The position numbers were made by a program, and so were the translations under genes. From contig WIAH01000005.1 of the NCBI GenBank assembly GCA_014055525.1, positions 62,001 to 126,000 of the forward strand: 64,000 bases of DNA. Direction: 5' to 3'. This document shows, one piece after another, positions 26,176 to 34,530 of the stretch. Positions within the stretch are counted from its first letter, which is position 1. Each line of letters starts with the position of its first letter. Below the pieces are notes generated by a model that saw only the letters and a list, made by a program, of their open reading frames with translations, did no database searches and had not been told where the DNA came from. Source of the DNA: Nitrospira sp. CR1.3. GTDB lineage: Bacteria > Nitrospirota > Nitrospiria > Nitrospirales > Nitrospiraceae.

Positions 26176-27672
26176 TTAGATTCCCTCTTCCACGAGCCGG
26201 TCAATTAACGGCATCGAGAGATGCCGTTCAACAAAATCTGCCAACCGATCGAGTCGTGCATCGAGAGGCAGGTCCTGCGTCGCAGGAAGCGCCGCCCATC
26301 CCTTTGCTATCCGCAACCGGTTCAGCCACCAACGACGGAATGGGCTCTGATCATAGAGCCCATGGAGATAGGTTCCGAACACCCTTCCCCCATCGATCCA
26401 CACACCGTCATCCTTGTTTTCTAATTGCTTACAATTTGTAATCTCAAGAAACGGTTGAGCCTCTGAATCGGCAAGAGTCCGTCCCATTCTGACATGATAT
26501 CCGGTGAGAGCTTGCCCGCTTTCAGGATGGCGCCCGGACACATGCTGGACGATCTTCGGAGCAGTGAAGGTCGTTTGAACTGGAAGGATACCGAGTCCGT
26601 TGACCTCATCTTCATCCGATTCAACATGGCCCGGATCGCAGATTGTCCGACCGAGCAACTGATAGCCTCCGCAGATGCCGCCGATAGTCCCTCCGTCGGC
26701 CAAGACACGATACGCGAGCCGGTCTAATCCGCGGTCTCGAACGAATCGAAGCGCTTGCACCGTATGCTTCGATCCCGGAAAAATAACGGCGTCCAAGGCG
26801 CGGTCCGTCTCCTGTCTCAGCCGAACCAATTCGACATCCGGCTCCCAGGCCAAGGGCTCAAAATCAGTGAAGTTGGAAATAGCCGGCAGATCTACGATGC
26901 CGATGACGACGCGATCTGTCCTGGTCGGAGTTTGATGTTGGCGACTGTCCCACCCGAGCGAGTCTTCTTCGGGAACATCCAGATCTCTCCAGTGGGGTAG
27001 CAGACCGGCAGCAATCATGCCGGTTTCGCGAGTCACGCGAGTCATTCCATCTTCAAGCAGACTTGCCTCACCGCGAAACTTATTGATCACGAATGCCTTC
27101 AAATGACGCCGATCGGCCCGGTCCAACAATGCCCAGGTTCCCACCAGCGAGGCAAACACGCCGCCTCGGTCTATGTCCCCGACCAACAGCACCGGCGCTG
27201 CTGCATGTTGTGCCATGTGCATATTGACGACATCGCAATCCCGGAGATTCACCTCGGCGGGACTTCCCGCTCCCTCGAGCACGATCAGGTCAAATTCATC
27301 GCGCAGGCGTGAGAAGGCCTCTTGCACTCTCGCCCAATACTCGCGCCGGACCAGACCGTAGTCCTTCGCGGACAACGACCCGACGACATCACCGCCGACG
27401 ACGAGCTGCGCCGACGTCTCCCCGACCGGCTTGATCAGGACGGGATTGAAATCCGCTCGTGGAATAATCCGGCAAGCCGCCGCCTGCACCGCTTGGGCAC
27501 GACCGATCTCCCTGCCGTCGGGAGTGACGAACGAATTGTTCGACATGTTCTGCGCCTTGAACGGCGCCACGCGGACGCCCCGTCGCTGAAACAGTCGACA
27601 GAGCCCTGCGGTCAGGACAGACTTGCCCACATGGGATGCCGTGCCTTGTACCATGAGTGTGTGCGCCGCCAT
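26176..27672 (-). CDS. cobQ: Cobyric acid synthase CobQ/CbiP
   Basis: 498 residues; amidates the b, d, e and g side chains of adenosylcobyrinic a,c-diamide using glutamine and ATP. The N-terminal P-loop-like domain shows MVQGTASHVGKS and FKAQNMSNNS. The C-terminal glutamine amidotransferase domain has the nucleophile in IGGICGGYQLLG and a later catalytic His in GTYLHGLYD. It is the most upstream ring-modifying step present; CobB/CbiA and the corrin ring genes are absent from this stretch. It is 12 bp after the adenosyltransferase gene. Confidence 0.94.
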   Translation of the reverse strand: MAAHTLMVQGTASHVGKSVLTAGLCRLFQRRGVRVAPFKAQNMSNNSFVTPDGREIGRAQAVQAAACRIIPRADFNPVLIKPVGETSAQLVVGGDVVGSLSAKDYGLVRREYWARVQEAFSRLRDEFDLIVLEGAGSPAEVNLRDCDVVNMHMAQHAAAPVLLVGDIDRGGVFASLVGTWALLDRADRRHLKAFVINKFRGEASLLEDGMTRVTRETGMIAAGLLPHWRDLDVPEEDSLGWDSRQHQTPTRTDRVVIGIVDLPAISNFTDFEPLAWEPDVELVRLRQETDRALDAVIFPGSKHTVQALRFVRDRGLDRLAYRVLADGGTIGGICGGYQLLGRTICDPGHVESDEDEVNGLGILPVQTTFTAPKIVQHVSGRHPESGQALTGYHVRMGRTLADSEAQPFLEITNCKQLENKDDGVWIDGGRVFGTYLHGLYDQSPFRRWWLNRLRIAKGWAALPATQDLPLDARLDRLADFVERHLSMPLIDRLVEEGI

Positions 27673-27684
27673 GCACGAACCCCG

Positions 27685-28278
27685 CTAGTCGGACCCATTC
27701 CCCGTTCGCTCCCACAGAAATTCCGGCTCCCCCTGCGTCTTAGCCGCCCATCGGGCCAGGACAAAGAGCGCATCGCTCAGCCGATTCAAGAATCTATTGA
27801 TCTGGGAATCCACGGCTTCTTCCCTGGTCAGGCGAATGCAGATTCGTTCGGCTCGTCGACAGATCGTCCGAGCCTGATGAAGCGTCGCCGACACTCTTCC
27901 GCCGCCTGGCAGAATGAATTCCTTGAGCGGGGCTAAGTCCTTCTGGCATCGATCGATCATGCGTTCGAGTTTCAGGACATCCTGGCCGGTGACCGTCGGC
28001 ATGTTCTTGAACGTCTGGCCGGCAGCAGTGGCGAGAATGCCTCCGACATCGAACAGCTTGTTCTGCACCCACCGGAGGTTTTCTTCGAGACGCTTCGAAG
28101 AAGCCGATGTCCCGACGGATTCGTCGTTCATCGCGCGGGCGAGCCCGATCGACGCATTCAACTCATCCACGGTCCCGTAAGCCTCCACACGGAGACTGTC
28201 TTTCCAGACCTGTTGCCCCCCGGCTAGTCGCGTTTGTCCCGCATCCCCGGTTCTCGTATAGACTTTCGTGATTCGCAT
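27685..28278 (-). CDS. ATP:cob(I)alamin adenosyltransferase, PduO type
   Basis: 197 residues, helical-bundle PduO/MMAB family. It attaches the 5'-deoxyadenosyl group to cob(I)alamin. The N-terminal ATP-binding motif VYTRTGDAGQTRLAGG and the VEAYGTVDELNA block are canonical. A second signature, ILPGGGRVSATLHQARTICRR, lies around residues 120-145. Within the operon it sits between the Cys-rich small protein and cobQ, so imported corrinoids would be adenosylated before loop assembly. Confidence 0.94.
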   Translation of the reverse strand: MRITKVYTRTGDAGQTRLAGGQQVWKDSLRVEAYGTVDELNASIGLARAMNDESVGTSASSKRLEENLRWVQNKLFDVGGILATAAGQTFKNMPTVTGQDVLKLERMIDRCQKDLAPLKEFILPGGGRVSATLHQARTICRRAERICIRLTREEAVDSQINRFLNRLSDALFVLARWAAKTQGEPEFLWERTGNGSD

Positions 28279-28287
28279 GATGCTTCC

Positions 28288-28494
28288 TCACTTGGACCAG
28301 CAAATCGGGTCCGGGCCCAATTCGCCGTTGCCTACGTTCTTCAGGCAGTCAGGACAAAGACAATCCTTGAAGGACTTCTCAACCCAGTCCATCTGCCGTT
28401 CGGTAATCCCGACCTGGCTGCACCAACAGCCATATTGACCGCACACAAATGCCTGATTGCAGGCTTCACAGACTTTGGAAACGGGACCCTTCAT
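28288..28494 (-). CDS. Small cysteine-rich protein (CWC-type)
   Basis: 68 residues with eight cysteines in pairs: CEAC, C-x5-C-W-C around residues 18-25, CLCPDC near 45-50 and one near the end. The CxxC...GCWC pattern fits the cysteine-rich CWC family of unknown function, possibly a zinc or iron-sulfur site. It lies 11 bp after btuB and 9 bp before the adenosyltransferase gene, inside the riboswitch-controlled operon. A link to corrinoid handling is suggested by position only. Confidence 0.75.
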   Translation of the reverse strand: MKGPVSKVCEACNQAFVCGQYGCWCSQVGITERQMDWVEKSFKDCLCPDCLKNVGNGELGPDPICWSK

Positions 28495-28505
28495 GTCTTG
28501 TTAGG

Positions 28506-30527
28506 CTAAAGCGGCATGTCGAAATTGACTCTCACCCCTCCAAAAACCGACCGGATGGGAGTCCCGAAGTACAGCACCTCTTCATACTTCCTGTTGAAGA
28601 TATTGTCGGCTCGTCCATAAATCTGAATTCGCTTAGTGACGTCGTAGGTCGCTGACGCGTTCCAGACATAGAACGACGGCACCGATTGCTGATTATTGAC
28701 ATCGTTGTACCTCTGCCCCACGAACCGGCCCTCCAGATTAGCCCGCAGAGACTCAATCGGCTGATAGCTCAGAATCGCAGACCACTGGTTCAGCGGCCAC
28801 TTGGGCAGGCGCGTGTTGGCACTGTTTGTCAGATTGTCCGTGCTCGTATAGGTGTATTGAGCTTGAATATCCAAGCTTTTGATCCATGGCCGATCACGAA
28901 TGATCTGAACTTTTGCGCTCGCTTCCACGCCCTCGGCTCGGGACGCGCCTATATTCTGCGCGCAGAATCCGAACAATGTGAAGTTACATCCGACCGGATC
29001 GAAGACCGAAAGGATGAGGTTTTGATACCGCGTCCAAAAATAGCCCGCACTGAGGAGAACGCGATCATGAAACAACGATTGATCAACCGCCACATCCAAC
29101 CCTTTGCTCTTTTCCGGTTTCAAATTGGCATTGCCGAAATCCGGAAAGAACAACTGATTGATCGTCGGAGCCCGAAATCCTGTCCCATAGCTGCCGCGCA
29201 ATTTGGTCCCGGTCTCTTTGTGCAGATAGCCGGCGGTCACGCGATAGGTTGTCGCGCTGCCGAAGACATTGTATTCGTCCTGCCGGATTCCCGCCGTTCC
29301 GAACAGACGATCCCAGAGATTCAATTTGGCCTCGGCAAATCCCGCATTGCTGCTGATGATCTTGCTGGGGAGAGTGGTCGCGCCATTGAGAATGTCGAAA
29401 TTCTCGCCGAGTTGCTCCCTGAATTGATAACCGGCCGTCAACAACAAGGGCTTGGCAACCTGAAAGTCGTTCTGCCACTCAATACGATTGCTCGTCGTAT
29501 TGATCTCGGAGTTCAGCGCGAAGGGAATGCCTTCGGCGCCCGTCGCCAGATTGCGCTCGACCGTGCCCGATCTCGTTGTGAGACTGTCGGTTGCCCGCGC
29601 CAAGGTCAGCTTTTGCGACCACCAATTCGTTATCGGCTGCGAATAGGTGCCCGCATATACATACTGCGTACTTTGCGTCCGGGCGCCGAGCACGTCAGCG
29701 GGATCGGAACTGAATGTCACTGGATTGAAGGCAAAACCATCGAGATTGGTGATCCCATCCATCCATCGAAAACTGAAGTCGAGCCGTCCATCCTTCGGCA
29801 ATTCCACGCCGAGTCGGACAGAGCCTTGCCAGTTGTGAAATCCATCCCTTTCCGTCGCCCCGCGTCGATAATTGATCGCGGAAAAGTTTGAGGTATCCCA
29901 ACGGGTAAGGGACGCTGCCAGGTCCACGGGTCCCTTCTTCCCGGATACAGTGGCGCCTTCACGAAGCGTCGTAAAGGAACCGTACTCCGCAAAGGCGGAG
30001 ATATTCGGAGCTTCACGGCCGCGTTTCGTGGTGATATTGATCACCCCGCCCATGGCGTCTGACCCCCACATCATTCCCTGGCTTCCTCGCAAGATTTCGA
30101 TCCGCTCGATGTTGTCGCTCGTCAGGTTGGCGAAATCATAGGAGCCGACGGTCGCGCTGTTGACGATCGCCCCATCGATCAAGACGAGCGTCTGTTCTGG
30201 TGTTCCTCCGCGCATCCGCACATCAACGGTCGTTCCAGGCCCTCCGCTCTGGAAAACCGCAAGCCCTTGCGCCCAGCGAAGCGCTTCCGCAACGGTTCTC
30301 ACCTTCCGCTGCTGCATCTGCTCGCCGGTAATAATCTCCACCGCGCTGGTGACTTGCTTGACCGGAATTTCGGTCTTCGTGGCGCTGATGACCACCTCAG
30401 GCGTTTCGATGACATCCGATTGTTCCGTCGTAACGGCTTCCTCGGCCGTAGCGGCGTACAGGGGAATGCAACTCCCGAGCATGAAAACGAACGAACGGAG
30501 CACAACCGTCGCGGAAAACCGCCACAT
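28506..30527 (-). CDS. btuB: TonB-dependent vitamin B12 receptor BtuB
   Basis: 673 residues. Signal peptide (about 1-27), then a TonB-box-like PEVVISATK and a plug domain (about 45-160: QQRKVRTVAEALRWAQGL, VRMRGGTPEQTLVLIDG, RIEILRGSQGMMWGSDAMGGVINI). The rest is the barrel, ending YGRADNIFNRKYEEV...GGVRVNFDMPL. The last residue is Leu rather than the usual Phe or Trp. The specificity call rests on the cobalamin riboswitch directly upstream and the cob genes downstream. It carries corrinoids across the outer membrane; TonB/ExbBD are not in the window. A GGGAGG ribosome binding site is 5 nt from the ATG. Confidence 0.93.
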   Translation of the reverse strand: MWRFSATVVLRSFVFMLGSCIPLYAATAEEAVTTEQSDVIETPEVVISATKTEIPVKQVTSAVEIITGEQMQQRKVRTVAEALRWAQGLAVFQSGGPGTTVDVRMRGGTPEQTLVLIDGAIVNSATVGSYDFANLTSDNIERIEILRGSQGMMWGSDAMGGVINITTKRGREAPNISAFAEYGSFTTLREGATVSGKKGPVDLAASLTRWDTSNFSAINYRRGATERDGFHNWQGSVRLGVELPKDGRLDFSFRWMDGITNLDGFAFNPVTFSSDPADVLGARTQSTQYVYAGTYSQPITNWWSQKLTLARATDSLTTRSGTVERNLATGAEGIPFALNSEINTTSNRIEWQNDFQVAKPLLLTAGYQFREQLGENFDILNGATTLPSKIISSNAGFAEAKLNLWDRLFGTAGIRQDEYNVFGSATTYRVTAGYLHKETGTKLRGSYGTGFRAPTINQLFFPDFGNANLKPEKSKGLDVAVDQSLFHDRVLLSAGYFWTRYQNLILSVFDPVGCNFTLFGFCAQNIGASRAEGVEASAKVQIIRDRPWIKSLDIQAQYTYTSTDNLTNSANTRLPKWPLNQWSAILSYQPIESLRANLEGRFVGQRYNDVNNQQSVPSFYVWNASATYDVTKRIQIYGRADNIFNRKYEEVLYFGTPIRSVFGGVRVNFDMPL

Positions 30528-30535
30528 GACAACCT

Positions 30536-30552
30536 CCCTTTGACTCGAAGGG
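30536..30552 (-). promoter_or_regulatory. Possible SD-sequestering hairpin ahead of btuB
   Basis: On the minus strand CCCTT and AAGGG flank a 7-nt loop, and the second arm includes the first GGG of the btuB Shine-Dalgarno GGGAGG. No T-tract terminator follows the riboswitch here, so translational control is the likelier mechanism. The 5-bp stem is weak evidence. Confidence 0.35.
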
Positions 30553-30559
30553 TGTTCTT

Positions 30560-30722
30560 GCTCCCGTCAGTTGGGTCTCCTGACTCGCGGCTCATCGCTT
30601 CCCTGCGCCTTCCCATGGAACAACCTCCACAGTGGCATTACGGCAGGCTCGCTCCCCGCTTACAGTGGCGGCACCGTGATGGCTTTACACCATCTTCCCC
30701 GGCGCTGACGGCGTATGACTGA
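30560..30722 (-). promoter_or_regulatory. Cobalamin riboswitch upstream of btuB
   Basis: Read on the minus strand the region carries the conserved B12-element segments in order: GGGAAGATGGTG, CGGTGCCGCCACTGTAA, then TGCCACTG (the complement is CAGTGGC), GGGAAGGCGC, and the 3' segment GAGCCGCGAGTCAGGAGACC. It lies 35-195 nt upstream of the btuB ATG and should repress the btuB-to-cbiZ operon when adenosylcobalamin is abundant. Confidence 0.93.
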
Positions 30723-30807
30723 CACTCCCTCTTTAGAGATTACTTGTACCCTGAGAGCACTTGGCGGTGAGCCGGGCACGAACCCAACCGCCCCATTCCT
30801 TATCATC

Positions 30808-31698
30808 TCAGAGCCGATAGCGCGGCAATGTGATGCGCGGCAATCCCGACTCAGGATGGGCATCGATGAGCACGTCACATCCGTACACCGCGCGCAGCAC
30901 CTCGGTGCGCATCACTTCTTGCGGCGTACCGATAGAAAAGACGGTTCCGCCCTTCAGCATGAGCACTCTGTCGCAATACTGGCTGGCGACATTCAGGTCA
31001 TGGGACACCAGCACCACCGTAAGCCCGCGCTCCTCCTTCAATCGATGCAATCCGGAGCAGATATCGATCTGATGCTGGAGGTCGAGAAACGCCGTCGGCT
31101 CGTCCAGCAGCAGAACTTTCGGACTTTGGGCCAAGGCGCGAGCGATCACGGTCCGCTGCCGTTCTCCGCCGGAGAGGTCGGTGACCGAGCGGCAGGCCAG
31201 GTGGGCAATATCCATTGTGGCCATCGCCTGCGCGGCGACCGCCAAATCCTCCTGATTTTCCCATCCGAATCCACTGCTCCAGCGATCATGCGGCCGGTGC
31301 GGGAAACGCCCCATCAACACGGCTTCCGCAACCGTGAAGGGAAATAGTTGTTGCGTATCCTGAGGAACAACGCCCACCAAGCCGGCCACTTCTCTCTGCG
31401 CCATGGTTGCGAGATTCTTGCCTAGCAGGTACACCGCCCCTTCCTGAGCGCCCACATGCTTGGCCAGAACCTTCAACAAGGACGTTTTTCCGGACCCGTT
31501 GGGACCAACAACTCCCAGCACTTCCCCTTCGAAAGCCTGAAAGGCAACTCCATCGAGAACCCAACGAGCGTCTTCCGGTCGGCCTTCCCGATACCGGAAA
31601 CGGATATCCCGCACCTCATAGACGGCGGGCCGGGAGCAGACGCCGGCCGCGCCGGATTGTTTTTCGAAGGACCGGTGACCATCAACCAGCCTGTTCAT
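30808..31698 (-). CDS. btuD: Cobalamin ABC transporter ATP-binding protein BtuD
   Basis: About 296 residues. Walker A is GPNGSGKTSLLKVL, the ABC signature LSGGERQR, Walker B VLLLDEPTAFLD and the switch histidine is in VSHDLN. The ATG at 31698 is chosen because it overlaps the btuC stop as ATGA; an upstream GTG at 31719 would overlap btuC by 25 bp. The N-terminal ~30 residues precede the usual NBD start and are longer than in E. coli BtuD. Belongs to the FecE/BtuD group and pairs with the FecCD-type permease next to it. Confidence 0.92.
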   Translation of the reverse strand: MNRLVDGHRSFEKQSGAAGVCSRPAVYEVRDIRFRYREGRPEDARWVLDGVAFQAFEGEVLGVVGPNGSGKTSLLKVLAKHVGAQEGAVYLLGKNLATMAQREVAGLVGVVPQDTQQLFPFTVAEAVLMGRFPHRPHDRWSSGFGWENQEDLAVAAQAMATMDIAHLACRSVTDLSGGERQRTVIARALAQSPKVLLLDEPTAFLDLQHQIDICSGLHRLKEERGLTVVLVSHDLNVASQYCDRVLMLKGGTVFSIGTPQEVMRTEVLRAVYGCDVLIDAHPESGLPRITLPRYRL

Positions 31699-32849
31699 GC
31701 CAATCGATCCTTTCGCCACACCAGCAGATAGACGAAGAACGGTCCGCCGGCTATGGCCGTGACGATTCCGACAGGAATTTCCGCCGGGGACAACAGCGTC
31801 CGCGCCACGGTATCGGCTCCCATAAGAAATGCGCCTCCCGTCAGTGCCGAAGCAGGCAGGAGAAGCCGATGATCGGCGCCGAGGACCAGCCGTACGGCAT
31901 GGGGAATGACCATTCCGATGAATCCGATCATCCCGCTGACGGACACCACCGCCCCGGTCACCAGAGCTGAAAGCACGAAGATAAAGCGCTTGGACTTTTC
32001 TGTATCGACGCCAAGCGACCGAGCCGACTCTTCACCCAGTGCGAGGATATTGAGCACTCGCGCCTGGTTGAACAGCAAGAATAGACCTGACAGGAGATAG
32101 ATGGAGAGCGTGAGCAAGGTTGGATAGGCCGGAGCCGTGAGAGTGCCCATCAGCCATGCCATCATTCCGAAGGAACGATTCGGTTCCATGATAGAGGTGA
32201 TGAACATAATCAAAGCGGAGAAGACGGCATTCAAGATGACGCCGGCCAACAGCAGGCTATGGACCGGTAATCGTTCGTAGGTTGCCGCCATCCGATAGAC
32301 GACGAACAACGCGAGTAACCCGCCCACAAACCCGCAGACCGGTAGCGCAGCGTCGGCAAGAAACGTGGCCCCCACGCCGAACCACACCCCCGCCGATGCT
32401 CCGAGGGCAGCCCCGCTGGAGACGCCGAGCACATAGGGATCTGCCAGCGGATTGCGCAACAGCGCCTGCAGGGCGACTCCGACCGATGCCAGGCAACAAC
32501 CGACCATGAATCCCAGCAACACCCTCGGCAGCCTCACCTGGAGCAGGATAACTCCCGCTGAGCCGGCCGCATCGCCATCGAGCGCACCACGACCGACGGC
32601 ATGCCACATGATCTGAATGATCTCGTTCAGCCCAATCGGCTGGGCACCGAATTGTAAACAGACCAGACCGAGCAAGGCCGTGAGCAATCCGAACGCACCC
32701 ATAATGGTGAACCAACGCGGCGCCGTCAGGGTCGCGGCCCGGAGCGCTTCGGAGTTTGGAAGGAGCATCGGACGACGCTCCTCCTGGGCGACTCCGGGAA
32801 GAGGATCGGCTTGGACCGTCGAGGATGGTTGATCGGTTGATCGTGTCAT
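31695..32849 (-). CDS. btuC: Cobalamin ABC transporter permease BtuC (FecCD family)
   Basis: 384 residues with about ten hydrophobic segments. Residues 1-45 are a polar, Pro-rich cytoplasmic extension not usual in BtuC. Family motifs include LLRNPLADPYVLGVSSGAALGA (about 135-155) and, near the end, SGMIGFIGMVIPHAVRLVLG and GADTVARTLLSPAEIPVGI. The start overlaps the btuF stop by 4 bp (ATGA) and the end overlaps btuD. Cobalamin specificity follows from the riboswitch upstream of btuF. Confidence 0.93.
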   Translation of the reverse strand: MTRSTDQPSSTVQADPLPGVAQEERRPMLLPNSEALRAATLTAPRWFTIMGAFGLLTALLGLVCLQFGAQPIGLNEIIQIMWHAVGRGALDGDAAGSAGVILLQVRLPRVLLGFMVGCCLASVGVALQALLRNPLADPYVLGVSSGAALGASAGVWFGVGATFLADAALPVCGFVGGLLALFVVYRMAATYERLPVHSLLLAGVILNAVFSALIMFITSIMEPNRSFGMMAWLMGTLTAPAYPTLLTLSIYLLSGLFLLFNQARVLNILALGEESARSLGVDTEKSKRFIFVLSALVTGAVVSVSGMIGFIGMVIPHAVRLVLGADHRLLLPASALTGGAFLMGADTVARTLLSPAEIPVGIVTAIAGGPFFVYLLVWRKDRLA

Positions 32850-33862
32850 GGGAGTGAGGAAGAGGTACCCGATTCAAACACTTCCGGATGAATGGCCTTG
32901 GCGAGTTGCTCCAGTCCTTCCACGATCCGGGGACCAGGACGATTCAATAAATTCGACGAGACTTCATGAAGACGACCCTGTTTGACAGCGGACAACGAGG
33001 CCCAGCGTTGCCACTGCTGCTGCTCGCTACGTGGAATGCTTTCCACATCCCCCACAGGGAAAACCAGCACCTCCGGATCTTCCTTCAGCACCGTCTCCAT
33101 GCTGAGGCGGGGATAGGGCACAGTCGCAGTGGCAGCCACATTGGTGCCGCCGGCGATCCCAATCATTTGATGAATGAAACTCCCCGGCCCGACTGTAATC
33201 AAGGGTTGGCTGTTCAAGACATAGAGCACGCGCTTCGGCGATAAGGCCTCCACCTTGCGCCGGATCTCAGCCGTACGCTGACGGATCGCGCGGGCGACGG
33301 CATTCGCCTCAGTCGACCGATCAACGATGCGGCCCAGAGTTTGCACATGCAAGGGAATGTCCTCGAACGTCCTGGCATCAAAAACGAAGACTGGTATCTT
33401 CAATTGCTCGAGCTTGGCCTGCAAATCTGCGCGGAAAAATTCCCGTGGAGCGAGCACCAAGTCCGGTTGCAGAGCGACAAGCGTCTCGACGTTGGGATTC
33501 GAATATCCCACCTTTGTTTTTGCTTTGGCCCCGGCGGGAAAATCACAATAATCCGTCACACCGACGATCTGTTCATCCAGCCCCAGCGAGAACAACATCT
33601 CGGTGATGCTTGGAGCCAGCGACACCACGCGGATCGGCGTCTTGGCAAAGAAGAGTTTCCTCCCGGCATCATCCACAAACGTCCGAGGCGTGATGTTGGC
33701 CATGAACGGCATGCCGGTCAGAATCCCCTGCTGACGACGCTTCACGTTGGAAATCCCTTCATCAGCAAGAACACCCTGACAATCGGTGGATCCAAGGCAC
33801 AAAACTATTCCCATCACCCAGACACATTGCCTCGCGCGTTCAAAACAGTTCTCCCTTTTCAC
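32846..33862 (-). CDS. btuF: Periplasmic cobalamin-binding protein BtuF
   Basis: Class III substrate-binding protein that delivers cobalamin to BtuCD. The mature part has RVVSLAPSITEMLFSLGL and GVTDYCDFPA near its start, then a helical backbone and second lobe (VLYVLNSQPLITVGPGSFIHQM). The frame is open to a TTG at 34018, but that codon lies inside the riboswitch terminator hairpin, so it cannot be the usual start. The GTG at 33862 gives about 338 residues with a signal-peptide-like stretch (VWVMGIVLCLG). Its GGGAGG lies too close to be ideal, and the ATG at 33814 is an alternative. The start is therefore tentative. Confidence 0.85.
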   Translation of the reverse strand: MKRENCFERARQCVWVMGIVLCLGSTDCQGVLADEGISNVKRRQQGILTGMPFMANITPRTFVDDAGRKLFFAKTPIRVVSLAPSITEMLFSLGLDEQIVGVTDYCDFPAGAKAKTKVGYSNPNVETLVALQPDLVLAPREFFRADLQAKLEQLKIPVFVFDARTFEDIPLHVQTLGRIVDRSTEANAVARAIRQRTAEIRRKVEALSPKRVLYVLNSQPLITVGPGSFIHQMIGIAGGTNVAATATVPYPRLSMETVLKEDPEVLVFPVGDVESIPRSEQQQWQRWASLSAVKQGRLHEVSSNLLNRPGPRIVEGLEQLAKAIHPEVFESGTSSSLP

Positions 33863-34003
33863 CCTCCCAACCCCGGCGCGCCAAGACGCGCCGATTTCCC
33901 TCAAGGCCGCAACGAGCGACCAGCCGAGACGTACTCGGGCCTGTACGTCGCAGGCTGAGAGCGATGTGAGAACGAAGCTGGAAGCTGTTTTCAACGCGCG
34001 CAA

Positions 34004-34042
34004 ATAAAAAATCCCCAAGGCCTGAGAGAGACCCTGAGGATT
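34004..34042 (-). terminator. Riboswitch-linked transcription terminator ahead of btuF
   Basis: On the minus strand AATCCTCAGGG pairs with CCTTGGGGATT (11 bp, two G-T wobbles, 11-nt loop) and is followed at once by TTTTTT (34010 on), with a short A/T-rich tail. It lies 60-95 nt downstream of the aptamer core and upstream of all sensible btuF starts. It is therefore probably the expression platform that stops transcription when B12 is bound. Confidence 0.8.
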
Positions 34043-34097
34043 GCACCCGCTTCTTCATCCTCGCCTGCTCCCCAGCCCACGAGGGAACGGCCGTCAT

Positions 34098-34315
34098 CTC
34101 TCCAGGCAGGTCTTCTGGCTCATGGTTCACCCTACTCCCCGCGCCTTCCCATCCGAATCGTGAAGCGTGATCGGGAACAGAAAACTTACGAGATACCCTT
34201 CACGCCTTCCGGACAGTGGCAATCGCGGGTTTCGTCCCCACTTACAGCGGCGGGACCGCGAGGGAATCGCACCCTCTTCCCTTACCCGGGAGTCACATTG
34301 TGGCGGGCACTCTAG
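34098..34315 (-). promoter_or_regulatory. Cobalamin riboswitch upstream of btuFCD
   Basis: Minus-strand reading shows the B12-element blocks: GGGTAAGGGAAGAGGGTGCGA, CGGTCCCGCCGCTGTAAGTG, ATTGCCACTGTCCGG, a GGGAAGGCGCGGGG segment, and the 3' block GAGCCAGAAGACCTGCCTGG. Downstream lies a terminator hairpin. It is the second cobalamin riboswitch in the window and controls the transporter unit. Confidence 0.94.
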
Positions 34316-34338
34316 GAGAGAGCGACAAAACTTGTCAA
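34309..34338 (-). promoter_or_regulatory. Sigma70-type promoter of the btuFCD riboswitch transcript
   Basis: Minus strand TTGACA (34338-34333), an 18-bp spacer and TAGAGT (34314-34309). The start would fall just upstream of the first conserved riboswitch segment, as expected. Confidence 0.65.
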
Positions 34339-34530
34339 GTTCATTATTGTTCGCTTCAAGGTCCTGTCAAACCGCAGTCGCTTCCAGATCTGTCTTCAAA
34401 TCATCGGAACACCGCACAACTACAACGCTTTTTCTGCTCTGCCCCGGCATAGGCCTTGCTCAACTTCAGGTGGCATTCGAAACCAACCAGGAACAAGGCG
34501 AGTTCGGTCCGCTAAAGCGCCGATGCGGCT

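Noticed and set aside
28686..29891. A 401-codon open frame on the plus strand
   Set aside because: Antisense to btuB, no ribosome binding site or recognisable domain.
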